This document shows positions 10,132 through 20,062 of a DNA stretch of 64,000 nt, in pieces. Source of the stretch: Neurospora crassa OR74A (taxonomy: Eukaryota; Ascomycota; Sordariomycetes; Sordariales; Sordariaceae); the NCBI RefSeq assembly GCF_000182925.2, contig NC_026503.1, positions 4,960,001 to 5,024,000 on the forward strand, read 5' to 3'. Position numbers and translations under genes: made by a program. The notes under the pieces were generated by a model that saw nothing but the letters and a program-made list of their open reading frames with translations, was not told the DNA's origin and did not search any database. Positions within the stretch are counted from its first letter, which is position 1. Every line of letters begins with the position of its first letter.

Positions 10132-10889
10132 CCTGCGAGATGTGATACTGTTTGTAGCTCAGTCACGGATCAATACCCGGCATCCTAACAAATGGCCCGG
10201 CCTGGTTTTGAACGTTGCCGCATGTCGTGAGGGTGATGGAGGCGAGAGTGGGAGTGTGGCAGCGCTTCGACCGGGTTTGTGAACAGCGACCACGGTGGGT
10301 GTAATAGGGACGTGGATTTGTCATGGCAGGAGTAGAGAAAGAGAAGTATTAAATACTGAAATGGAAAGGGCGGAGCATGGGGGCCGGGGTGGAATTCAAG
10401 AGATCATGGGAAGGATCGTGTACGGGATTGCTGGCATCTGCAAGGCACGAGGGAAGGGTTCACACAACATCTGCACGTCGATCCAGGTGTCATGGTGGAA
10501 TTTACAACCAAGTTCGGCAATAAACACAGTTAACGGACATTTGGGAGCTTGATCTCCGCTATGATACCCAAAACAAATACACGTTGACCGCGTGATTGAC
10601 ACCACAGACGACTCTCTGGCCGTGCTGGCACATACTCACAGCAATGCAAGTTTCCCAATTTTTTTTTAATAATCTCCTTGTTCCTATTTTACAGTTCCTT
10701 TTTTCTTTTTTCACAGATGTTACAATAATGGTTACACAACTCGCGTGTCTCCCCCATTTTCGGCAGCCCGCGATCCCGGAACGACCGCCCTCCTACAAAC
10801 AACCCAATCCTCTCTCCCTTCCGAGTCCCTTCCTGCTCTTTATAACCAACCCTCAAGTTCTCCCCTCTTTATTCCTCATATTATTCCCC
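10132..10889. other. Intergenic, no gene seen
   Basis: 3' flanks of Z2 and of the following minus-strand gene, with T- and C-rich stretches after 10660. No supported feature. Confidence 0.5.
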
Positions 10890-12890
10890 TCAATTAGTCC
10901 AAACCCGCTCCAACAACCTCCACCCCTCTCTTTTCCACTTCTCCTCCCTTTTCAACCTAGCGCAACCACCTTCATGTTCCCGTCCCTCTTCACCAAAACT
11001 CTTCATGTTATTATTCCCCGACCCCGACACCGACACCGACCCTGACGAAGGTCTTCTCGCATCACAATCCCCCGCCATTGACAACGACATGCTCCGCGAC
11101 ATGCTCCTCCGCATCCTCACCCGCGGTCTGCGTTTCAACGGACACGGTTCCTCAGGGATGGGCGTAAGCGGACGAAGCTTGAGTTTGTTTTTAAAGTTGG
11201 AGACGGAGCGGTGGTAGGTTGGTCTGCTTGGGGGTCTGTTGGCGCTTGAGTTTGGAGGATATGGATGAGGATGAGGAGAGGGGGGGATGCAGAAGGAGGG
11301 TTTGGTGGGGGTTGTTGTTGTTGGTGATGGTGATGTCGGTGTTGGGGGGAATGTAGGGGTTGTGGGGGATAATGTGGATGAAGAAGAAGGTGATGAAGGT
11401 GATAAGGGGGATCGCAGACTGGGTCGTACAACATGGATGGCGCGGGCGTCGGTGGGGAGGAGAGGAAGCGGTTTATGTTTTTTTGTATTTGTTCTGGTTG
11501 TTGTTGTCTTAACTGAAGATGGGGTGGGTTCATGTTTGAGACTTTGGAGGACAAAGGATTGAGGGCTTTTGGTTATGGGATCCAAAGAAAAGGCGGTCTT
11601 GGTGGGAAGCTGTTGTTGTCTTTTGGAAGGAGGAGGAGGAGGGTTGAGACTAGCAGCTGCCGGCTTTGGTGGTGGTGGTGCAGGGATGTTGAAAGTGACT
11701 GCTATGGGACTGGGTGTCCTGCTGTTGTTGTCGTCGCTGTCGCTGTTGTCGATGACGATGTCCTCGTGATGAAGGTGGTGTCGCTGCTCTCGGACGTTCA
11801 TGTTGTTGTTGTTGATCACTTGGGGCTTGTGGCTGTTGACGGTCAAAACCCGATAATGGAAGGGCGGTTCATCACCAGAGAAACAGGGGAGCGGACCTTT
11901 TGAAGAGGAGTTGCCATGCTGCAACTGTCTAAAGTGTGGCCCGGATTCGCGCCCGCCGGCTGCGATGGACTCGTTGTCCCATGTTTTGGTGGTGCCGGTT
12001 TCTGTTTGGACTTCTTCATCATCATCCTTTTCGCCGGTTGCAGTTGCAGTTGTGAAGCCCGAGGCAAGTTGGCGTTCCAGATCGCGAATCCTGTCGAGAG
12101 CGGCTTGGATCTTTTGTTCTTGTTGGCGAAAGATCTTTTCGGTGTTGGCGAGGCGCTGGGCGAGTTCGGCGTCGGATTCTTGCTTGCTATCGTCGCGGAT
12201 TGACCAGTGGGAGTGAGAGAAGTAGTCGTCGGCAATGGGGTTGATTTTCTTCTCTTGTGTCGTTGGTGGGCTGAGAGGGGGTGGTGGTGTGTTGAGTTTC
12301 TCCTCGGTGGGTAAGTGGAGGAAAGTGTGGTGCGTAGAGGTAGAGGCCGAGGTAGGTTGAATCTCAACTTGTAGGGGTACGTCCTTCTTCGGGTTGGGCA
12401 TATCCTCTGCTTTCTTCGTGCTGCCGAACTTGGTGGCGAGTCCAGCGACAAAACCCCCCTTCTTTTCGTCGTCCTTCCGGATCGGCGCGCTGAAACGGAT
12501 TTCCTCGACGTGGGTGGTGGTCTTCTCCGCCCGTTCGGTCTTCTTCTCCTCTGTCTGGTGGAAGCTGAAAGCACGTCTGGGTCTCGCCGCTTCTACCTTC
12601 GGCTCCTTCTGTGCTGTGAGGTCCTCCACTTCCTTGGCAGGCCGCTTCGTGTTGGTGGTGGTGGCCTCCTTCTTGGTTTCAATCCAGCTTGGTCTTTCGA
12701 GCTTTTGCTTCTCAGCCTTTGTGCCCTTCTCTTCCTTCTTGGAATTGACCGATGCTGTAGTGGGTTGGGCCTCTTGCCAAGTCACCGACCCATCCGGGTT
12801 GATAACCTTTTCCCATCGAATGATTCCGGTTCCGAGGACCTCTCTCCTCCGCGGCATGCCCGTGAAGACCAATCCTCCGCCACGACCCAT
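10890..12890 (-). CDS. Proline-rich coiled-coil protein of unknown function (666 aa)
   Basis: Single open frame of 666 residues; the first ATG at 12890 gives MGRGGGLVF. Residues about 23-41 (IIRWEKVINPDGSVTWQEA) look like a small tryptophan-flanked strand-turn-strand unit. Residues 50-170 are Lys/Glu-rich. Residues about 240-277 (ELAQRLANTEKIFRQQEQKIQ and following) form a convincing coiled coil. The rest is disordered: histidine- and asparagine-rich patches, poly-Pro, and Ser/Pro/Thr runs. Near the C-terminus, LRPLTPIPEEPCPL resembles the PLPPIPE block at the ends of Z1 and Z2. A basic Arg/Met/Ser stretch follows. No catalytic motif, signal peptide or membrane segment. It may be a cytoskeletal or scaffold-type protein, but that is a guess from composition. 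The Met at residue 12 is an alternative start. Confidence 0.72.
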   Translation of the reverse strand: MGRGGGLVFTGMPRRREVLGTGIIRWEKVINPDGSVTWQEAQPTTASVNSKKEEKGTKAEKQKLERPSWIETKKEATTTNTKRPAKEVEDLTAQKEPKVEAARPRRAFSFHQTEEKKTERAEKTTTHVEEIRFSAPIRKDDEKKGGFVAGLATKFGSTKKAEDMPNPKKDVPLQVEIQPTSASTSTHHTFLHLPTEEKLNTPPPPLSPPTTQEKKINPIADDYFSHSHWSIRDDSKQESDAELAQRLANTEKIFRQQEQKIQAALDRIRDLERQLASGFTTATATGEKDDDEEVQTETGTTKTWDNESIAAGGRESGPHFRQLQHGNSSSKGPLPCFSGDEPPFHYRVLTVNSHKPQVINNNNMNVREQRHHLHHEDIVIDNSDSDDNNSRTPSPIAVTFNIPAPPPPKPAAASLNPPPPPSKRQQQLPTKTAFSLDPITKSPQSFVLQSLKHEPTPSSVKTTTTRTNTKKHKPLPLLPTDARAIHVVRPSLRSPLSPSSPSSSSTLSPTTPTFPPTPTSPSPTTTTPTKPSFCIPPSPHPHPYPPNSSANRPPSRPTYHRSVSNFKNKLKLRPLTPIPEEPCPLKRRPRVRMRRSMSRSMSLSMAGDCDARRPSSGSVSVSGSGNNNMKSFGEEGREHEGGCARLKREEKWKREGWRLLERVWTN

Positions 12891-14994
12891 CGCGAAGGCC
12901 CGGATGACCGTGGGTTGCCGGGATTGTTTTTGTTGTTGTATAGTTGTAAAGGAATGTGTTATTGTGTTGTTGTTGGTGTTTTGTTGTTGTTGTTGGGTAT
13001 ATGGTCGACAGTTATCTTCATGGTGGCAAACAAAGTAGTATGGTCGCCGGTATGACTGCCTCTGTGACGGTCGTCTTTTCTGTCGCTATCATGTTCTCGT
13101 TGTCCCTGTCGTGGTGCTTGGTGATGGCATTCCTCCTGTTGTTCGGCGCCCGTGTGGTGGTGGTAGTTGCAGCAGCAGTAGCAGTAGCAGTAGCAGTAGC
13201 AGTAGCAGTAGCAAGTCTGATGGTTGGCATTGCACCGGCAGCAGCTCGAGACATGAGGTGATCAGCGGGAATATGTAGGGCTGCCGGACCGGAGATAACG
13301 GGCAGGCATAGGGGGCATGTACACATTTGTAGGGCGAGATCATGAAATGGGGACGGGCCAGGTGTAATATAACGACAGGCGAGATATTTTGGGAGGCTGA
13401 GGGGACGTCTACCGAGTTACCGAGATCACGGTCGGGATAAGCGAGCGGGAAGCCGGGAGCCAAAAATAGAGGAGACTGGAAGCGGAAATGTCCCCTGTCG
13501 ATCCGGCCAATTTGCCTGATCAATAGTACGGGGAACGGCGGCATAGCAACACATCCTCCAGTTCTTGACATGTGGGGGGGGTTCGATGGCTGCTTCCATG
13601 GGTTGTGGAAAGTTCCATGTCGGTGTGGGGAGGTGGACGGTTGGAGTCGTCGATCGATCTTTTTGGAAGTTCGGTAGGTATTTGGGCAAATCACCGCGTC
13701 GACAACGATAGAAGGTTTAACCGAAAGAGGACGATGAGGTGATTTCTTGAGTGATACGATTTCTGCATTAGGATCATTACTCATCAAAGAGCCATCTTAC
13801 GATTCGTCAGAAATGAAGAGTGTCTGTCAAAGTCCAACGGCTCGCTTACATCAAGATAGCAGATCCTCACAACGAAAGGCCTTCTTCTTCTTCAGCTAGG
13901 TACCTAGGTAGGTAAGTAACAACACGGCGATGGTTGGACTCCCACAACGCATTGACTTTTCTGAAACCCGTTTCACACTATCAAGAGGACTTGCAGAATA
14001 TCTAACTTTACTCAGTCTAGTCCATATTACTCTGGAGGTGTTGCCAGTGTTTGGAGTCGGGTCCTGGACCTGGTGAGAAACCAACTTTTTTTGTGGGAAG
14101 CGAGACCGATAAGGCAACTGAAGTCAGGGGAAAAACACAGTGCGATTCCAGACCCACCATGCAATTTCGGCCACAGTACGCTAGAGAGATGGGCCTCTTG
14201 AAAGAACATGATTTCCGCAAATGGAATAGAATACTTAATCCATGATACACATTGGGGAAAAGCCCGTACCCACCCTTAGTTACTAGTGTACGGGGCGCAA
14301 CAACAATGCGGACGACGACGACGACATCCACTTTGACTTCCACTTGGGTGTCGATGTCGATTTGACATGGTGTCGACTGCTACGTGGGATCGAAGGGTCG
14401 GTGTTTGGAAGGCCGAGGTACGTAGTAGGTAGTACTGTACTGTATCATGGAACGATGAACATGATGGAATGCAAGGCAGCACAGTGCGATACTACCTTAG
14501 CTAGTAATCTCCTTCCACTACTACCTTACCTACTTACCGTCCATTGCTGTACCATTTTACAACGGCACCCAGGAAAGAACATAGGGGAAATCATAGGAAA
14601 TAATAGACGTCCCGTTGAATGACATTGATGACACATGATGACGAAATCCTGTCTGCAAGCCATAATGGGTAGTTGAACCGGACTCGAAAACTCGCTTCAA
14701 TTCATTCTCGTTCGTTTTTTTTTTCCTTCTTTTTTTCTTCTCCCGCCTGTTCAGTACCGCAACCCAGCGCTATAACTACTACCATACCCTGCCTGTGCTA
14801 CTACTACGACATTGTATGCCGAAAAAGCCACGCAGCAGATCCGAAAATACCACCAATCCTTGCTACCTTACCCTACCACCAAGTCACCAACCGGCCCAAA
14901 TAACCTTTTTCGTTGCTTCTTCCCACTTCCCCTCGGTACCTTATCCTTTCTGCAACCCCAACAATAATACCTAATCCATCAAGCAACCTCCTAT
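12891..14994. other. Intergenic with hexanucleotide repeat and TACCTAGGTA palindrome
   Basis: About 2.1 kb with no convincing gene. It contains an AGCAGT hexanucleotide microsatellite at 13171-13213. A TACCTAGGTAGGTAAG word at 13901-13916 is repeated exactly at 58381. A (GAC)n run lies near 14310-14326. Frames across the microsatellite produce only poly-Leu or poly-Val artefacts. Confidence 0.55.
13171..13213. repeat. (AGCAGT)n hexanucleotide microsatellite
   Basis: About seven tandem copies of AGCAGT, starting with an AGCAGC variant. Confidence 0.9.
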
Positions 14995-15488
14995 CTATCG
15001 AGCATTTTCGGTAACGGTACCCCGTACTCCGAAACCCTCCGATGGAAGGGTCCAGTCAAATGCCGAGGCATCCGCGTCTTCCATCTCCCAAAGTTTATGC
15101 ACCAACATTATCTGGCTCTCCAAAGTTGCAACCCCTTGAAGCGGGCGGGTTTCACCGAAGGGATCGCATTGTTGGACTATGGCTGCAAAGAGATTGGCCC
15201 GACTTTGAGTGTCGCTGGTGAAACAACCCCTGAATACCTCTACGCTTTGATGATCCAGAGTATGTGACCTGTTGAGCTCGCGCTTGGTCGGCGGATTGAT
15301 CGGCGACACTTCAGGCACGCACGGCGGGATTGATAGCCACCTGGCTATGACCGAATGACTTGACTTGTGGAAAGCGGGTGATGGAGAGTCTCGTCGGCTT
15401 CATCGTCTTCCTTATTGTCCATGACATCAATCGGGACCACAGGCTCTAGCATCGCAGGGTTGGTTTGCACTTCAGATTGATCGGTCAT
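14995..15488 (-). pseudogene. Coding-like 3' continuation of the proline-repeat gene
   Basis: Immediately after the TGA stop of the 15.5-16.6 kb gene the same frame continues with an ATG (15488) and 49 acidic, coding-like codons (MTDQSEVQTNP ... DNKEDDEADE), then a TAG. Just beyond, in a shifted frame, HSQVAINPAVRA resembles the upstream repeats SWSQVAIRPAVP and SWSQVAAKPAVP. Another shifted frame (15318-14995) reads well as protein (TLESQIMLVHKLWEMEDAD). This looks like a former C-terminal extension of the neighbour that is no longer read in one frame. Undetected introns or a separate small gene remain possible. Confidence 0.4.
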
Positions 15489-16633
15489 TCAGCGCTTAAT
15501 CGGAACTTTGGGCACGGCCGGTTTGGCTGCTACTTGCGACCACGAGAGCGTCCTAATCGGAGTTGGGGTTGGTTTTTCCATCTCGACTGATTTAGAGCCC
15601 TGCCCACGGAGGGTCGAGTCGACGGGCGACTTTCGCAACTTGGGTGTCGCGGGTGACACTGCCCTTGGAGATACTTGGCTTGCTGGACGCTGGGCTTGAG
15701 GCTGGGACTTCTTCTCCTTCTTGAGCGCGACGGGTGCCTTGGCCGCCGGGACCCCGGGCACGGCCGGCTTGGTCACGGGTGGCGTAACCGATACTCTGGT
15801 GAAGGATGGTTTAACCGGCACTTTGGGCACAACTGGCACGACTGGCACGACTGGCACGACTGGCACGGCTGGCCTGATAGCCACCTGTGACCACGAGGGT
15901 GTCTTGGCCTGGATGGGCGCAGGGACAACCGCCACGGGACCCAGTCGCTGGTGTGGGATCGGATCGACCCTGGGCAACCTGACCTTCAGTAGCAAGAGCT
16001 CGTTGTTCTCGTTGATCGACTCTAGTCCGTGCTGTGGGTGGAATCGGTGAGCGCCGATGATGCGACGCCTTTTGCTCTTTGATAGGGCCTTGGTGTCCTC
16101 GTAGACCTGGAAGTCCTTGGGCAAGGGGGTGTAGGTGTACACCCGCTGCTTCTTGTGCTTCCACTCCGTCCTTGCCTTCATTACCTCCCTGGTACTCCAG
16201 CTCACGGGTTTCTCGAAGGAGCCGCAGATTGAGAAGGAAGGAGACTATTTGCCGTGTCGAAGTCAGTTGACTGCTACGGAGGTCCTTGACAACAAGATGC
16301 TCACTGACCTTGGCGGGTGAATCCCTGATGCCGACATTGTTCCTGCCCTTTCTCTTGCCCTTCTTTCCCTTCTTTCTCACGACAACCGACCAGGGAATCT
16401 CGTCGGAATCTGTCGAGGATGACGTCGTAAAGGGCAACGCGGCCTGCTTGGGGGAACTGGGGAGGGTGAATGTCTGTTTTCCTCTTGGGGTTAGTTTCCC
16501 TGCACTGCCGACAAACGACGAGGGGTCTGGGATGCTCGCTGACCTCGCCGGACAATATCTCAAGCTCAAGGCGGGCTCTCTGTAGAGTAGCAGCCCAGCG
16601 GGCGCTCGGTTGTGATTTCTCGGGAGGCGACAT
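15489..16633 (-). CDS. Three-exon proline/valine-repeat protein (336 aa)
   Basis: Gene model built from splice signals: exon 1 16633-16544 (30 codons, MSPPEKSQPS), intron 70 bp, exon 2 16473-16309 (55 codons), intron 64 bp, exon 3 16244-15489 (251 residues). All junctions are phase 0. Both introns start with the same word GTCAGYGAGCATC. Branch-like CTAAC and CTGAC precede the CAG and TAG acceptors. The protein has a short helical N-terminus, a lysine-rich patch (VVRKKGKKGKRKGR), then a conserved-looking segment with EWKHKKQRVYTYTPLP. The C-terminal half is rich in PVVP/PVKP repeats with two copies of SWSQVAxxPAVP. No known domain. The promoter carries GGTTTACTGTCGCC 189 bp before the ATG, as in the other block genes. 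Function unknown; the gene may be C-terminally shortened (see the segment downstream). Confidence 0.7.
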
Positions 16634-18182
16634 CGTTGGCGAGGATGGTTTTTTTTTTCTTTTTTCTTTTTTTGGATAAAGAAATGGTTCAATGTGTTGG
16701 GAAAAGACGGGTTGGTTCCAATGTTCCTGAGGAAGGTAAGTTGTGGTTCAGAAAGGGATGAAGTAGGAAGCTCGAGTGGAGGTTTCGACTTTAAATCGTC
16801 GTCGCCAGATCGATTTTATCAGGTTTACTGTCGCCTGCCGGTGAATGGAATAAACGGATAAAACTCCAGGTCGCATATTTGCTCAGCACAGGAAAGTGCA
16901 GAATCAAGGTTCTGTTCTCGCCTTCCCCGCTTGAACACTGAACAGGATCGCCTTCCGTAGCGTAGGTCAGAGGGCCCAGCGGTTAGTTGTTTTCGATCTC
17001 AGCATGGAAATATGACAGCGGCATGGACATCAACACCGAAGGGCTTCGTTTGGAAGTCCGTCTAATGAATTTTTGCGGAGGTTGAATTGCAGGTAAATAG
17101 ATGCAACGCTTTCGAGAGCGGAGGGAGGAAAATATGCTATGTCCATTTCAACGCACGCAAGTTTCAGTGATCTAACCAACTGGACGTGCTTATATGTCAG
17201 CGCATGTGCTGTAGAAGTAATCGGGCATATGCCTGATGATAAAAAAAACCTTTCTCCATGTTCCGGCCTGGATTTCTCAAGGTTCTGCTGTAGGTGTGTC
17301 AGAAAGGAACAATGTCTGCGTCGTTTGGGAAGTCGGATGTGCACGAAGGTATACCATCACCATCATAAATCATGCTGTCCACGGTTTATTTTCCATTGTC
17401 TGTTTCCTTAAAGATAGGTACCTCTATCTGCACCTGCTTCTCACCATGTTGTATGCAGAGTTTCGTACGGTTCGCCCATCGTTGTCAACTCATTGATTTT
17501 ATCCCTGGTTTCTGTGTTAATCCCGTAGGACTCACCATCCGGCACCGGAATCTGCGACGCCCCCGCCGCCTCCCATCGACACAACGGCATTCAGATTCCT
17601 GCTCTCACCCCGCCTGGACAACAATCTAGTGTGAGGAGTCTGCTCGTCCCTGCTAGGATTTCGATGCTCCGCGCACGACAGTATCGGAGTCGCCGTCCCA
17701 AATCCCTTGCCGTGGAAAAATGCCGGACCCTTGGTCGTGATATTTTCGGCTTCCGCCAACGAATCTTGTTCATTGGAGTTTGGTCGGTGGAGATGCACCG
17801 CTTTCGTTGTCCAAAGTGATCTTTAAGTATCGGCACCTCCAGGTGCCTATTTCTTCGGGTTCATGTGCGTAGTTGTTCCATGGCTTCGTGATCGTAGGTG
17901 GGAGCCTGTGTATGATGTTGCGCTTGTTGACGCTGAACGTCGCTTTTTTGTTGGGTTTTTAATGGTTGATGGAGCGAGGTTTGAGTGTGTTGACGAGGTT
18001 TCTCATGGTGTCTGATCGTCGCAACCGCCCTCAGTGCCCCTGTGCTTATTGTGTGTCTAGTGTAGTGTCGACCGATCCAAATCGCTGTCGATGCGGTTAG
18101 AATCCCTCTTATTGCCTCCTTTTTCAAAAAAGCGTTCATTATACGAGAAGTTTACCTTGTTTAGCACATCACTGGCTGCCTT
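16634..18182. other. Intergenic, no gene seen
   Basis: Carries the promoter of the proline-repeat gene (element at 16822-16835) and then about 1.3 kb with only short frames on either strand. A 92-residue frame at 17861-18139 (minus) has an ATG but no supporting feature. Confidence 0.5.
16822..16835 (-). promoter_or_regulatory. Shared upstream element, copy at proline-repeat gene
   Basis: Reads GGCGACAGTAAACC in gene orientation. It differs by two bases from the copy at Z1 and lies 189 bp upstream of the ATG. A TATA-like GATTTAAAG follows about 28 bases later. Confidence 0.45.
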
Positions 18183-18392
18183 CTAACGATTGCGAGCTTT
18201 CACACAATCAGGACAAAAACCGAACTCGATTCCGCTTTTGTTCCTAGGTAAACAAGTGGACTTTCGAGTGATCTTTGTAACTCGGAACCCGTACTTGTTG
18301 TGGAATTCCCTGCGGGAGAACGCCCTGCAGATCCACCTCTTGGTTGACCTGTGGCCACAGATGGTGTAGGTTTTCTCGATGGAGAAGCACAT
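18183..18392 (-). CDS. Family Z small protein Z3 (69 aa)
   Basis: A complete 69-residue frame starting at ATG 18392 in good context (AAG before ATG). It contains the family pattern at identical positions: MCFSIEKTYTICGH places C2, C12, G13, H14, and C22 follows in WIC. C47 and C60-x2-C63 (FGFCPDC) complete the set. It is essentially the putative zinc-binding domain alone, without the long tail of Z1 and Z2. Basic, no signal peptide. The cysteine spacing, matching two other genes in the window, makes a chance frame unlikely. Function unknown. Confidence 0.7.
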   Translation of the reverse strand: MCFSIEKTYTICGHRSTKRWICRAFSRREFHNKYGFRVTKITRKSTCLPRNKSGIEFGFCPDCVKARNR

Positions 18393-19146
18393 CTTGGGTA
18401 GGTATAATGTAAAGTGTTCTCTGGGTGTCAAGCGATGCTCTTGCAGTGTGTTGGTTGAAGATTTTCAGCGAAAATCGTTGTTTTGGGACAACGATACCGG
18501 TGGTGATGATCGGATGTGGTGGGTTTATAGCAGAAGGATTGAAGTCGGGTCACAGGATATTGCACCTTGGTTCCCTGCGTCATACTCCCATCCCGATCAA
18601 AGGCTGGCCTTCACCAGCGAGTGAATTGTCTTGAGCCTCTGTGTATGATTGCAAACGCATTGTTGCCAGTTTGACCCCCCCCTTACGCCCGTTGCGGCCG
18701 TTAGTGTTCTGATGTTGATGAACCTTGAGCATCGCCGTCACTTGAGATGATACACCGGCGGCATGTTGAGTCGTTGACCCACGATAGGCGGACGATCAAC
18801 TGCTAAAGTGAAAGATCTGAGCATGCTGCTGTCATTCGTGGAGCGGGCAGTTGGTCGACCTACTGGGGATTTGTGACAAGCACGGGGTATATATGATTCC
18901 AGAATCCAGAGCAACGGAGGCTGCAGTGCTTCATCCCACATCCACCCCCTCCTACCTCCTCCCAAACAACCCCACACATTCCCAATACCTTTCGTCTCTT
19001 GATTGCCCTCCCACTGCCTCTCTTCATACATCAACCCAAAGTTGAATTTGACATGCCTTCCCTCCAACCTCTCCTGGCACATTTTGGTGGTGATAGGCTT
19101 GAATAGGGAGACATGGGGAAGGAAATGGTATAGATGGTGTAGAAAA
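18393..19146. other. Intergenic, no gene seen
   Basis: No supported gene. A 114-residue minus-strand frame at 18738-19082 begins MCQERL but lacks the C12-G-H14 pattern of family Z. Confidence 0.5.
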
Positions 19147-19428
19147 CTAGGCTTTTAAGCATGGCGGCCTGAAAACATGGGTGAGTCTACCGATCACGTC
19201 AGTCGGAGTCACAGATGTATTGGACCTGGAAATGCCATGGATGGGTTCCCAAGTCGAGAAGGAAAAAAATGAATGAGGAAAGCAGCTATGTTGTTTAGGA
19301 TAGAAAATAGCAAATGTAGATGTAACGGAGATAAAGGTGATATGTCGCGAAATGTTGAGCAGGAGCAAACATTCGTGTTTTTCACGACGGCCATTGTGGA
19401 CGCACGGGAGGAAGTACGTGCGGTCCAT
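19147..19428 (-). pseudogene. Decayed family Z copy Z4
   Basis: The frame contains SCSMDRTYFLPCVHNG with C-x9-C-V-H, the spacing of C2, C12 and H14 in family Z, and a Cys eight residues further on (seven in intact members). The DRT word also occurs in Z1. Where the family has its initiator Met there is Ser, so only the internal ATG at 19428 is available (93 residues). The later CxxC is missing. This reads as a relic of a Z gene in the right place and orientation. The match is short and could be partly chance. Confidence 0.4.
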
Positions 19429-19493
19429 TGAGCAGGATACGGTGGGAATAAGATACAATACTATCAGCAGTTGGGCACGTTTCGGCGAACTTC

Positions 19494-19509
19494 TGTTAGT
19501 GGAGTAACA
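19494..19509. repeat. Boundary word TGTTAGTGGAGTAACA
   Basis: Imperfect inverted repeat (TGTTA...TAACA). Near-identical copies occur at 22824, 25703 and 25953 and nowhere else that I noticed. Confidence 0.6.
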
Positions 19510-19763
19510 GAATTTCGAAGCAAGCGATCACATCAAATCACAACCAACACAGCCATGGGCATAACACTGGAGATCTCATTCCGAAACTCATTATCTGTAA
19601 CCTTTAAAATTCTCATTCTTTCCATCCGGACATGAACCAAGTTCCCGCCAGCTTCGGTCGTGGACCGTTGCCGGATCCGTGCCGCCTGGAGTTCCTTCCT
19701 TCTTGGCCCCCCTCGTCATCACCGGCAGGCATTACTGCATCTCATTCCTCCCGCCCAAAGAAG

Positions 19764-19857
19764 GTACTTTACACAACTTTACACTCTTCCGTTGCCAATC
19801 CTCCTTGTTTTTTCCTCTCTCTCCATCTCCAAACTGCTAACATTTGCCCATTTCCAG
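19764..19857 (+). other. Canonical intron signals on the strand opposite S1
   Basis: GTACTT donor, CTGCTAAC branch-like word and TTTCCAG acceptor define a 94-bp candidate intron. It may belong to a convergent transcript running into the 3' part of S1. Confidence 0.4.
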
Positions 19858-20062
19858 ACAAGCAAATCCTCCCAACGCGGCTGTCCACGACTCGCGCGAC
19901 CGACTTCATGGCCACTCAACGACCGAAACGTCGAACCACGACTCCCTAGACCACCACCGACCGGGATTCCACACCATTACCGATTCCTGTTTCTTCTCCA
20001 GCTTTGTCCCTGTCCGCCGCGCTTCGTCTTCCACACATCGTCTTCCACACATCGATCGTTTT

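Larger units (their letters stand above)
19429..20062. other. 3' flank of S1 with plus-strand intron signals
   Basis: Holds the boundary word at 19494-19509 and an intron-like plus-strand stretch at 19764-19857. The stretch around ACCGGCAGGCATTACTGCAT (19721-19740) is shared with the flank of S2 (23071-23090). No protein gene is supported. Confidence 0.5.

Noticed and set aside
13089-13787. 232-residue minus-strand frame across the AGCAGT repeat
   Set aside because: The poly-Leu run is produced by the microsatellite; the rest has no resemblance to a protein family and no start context support.
17861-18139. 92-residue minus-strand frame just upstream in sequence order of Z3
   Set aside because: Not in frame with Z3, and no splice site joins them; no independent support.
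18738-19082. 114-residue minus-strand frame starting Met-Cys
   Set aside because: Lacks the C12-G-H14 and C22 pattern of family Z; the Met-Cys start is probably chance.
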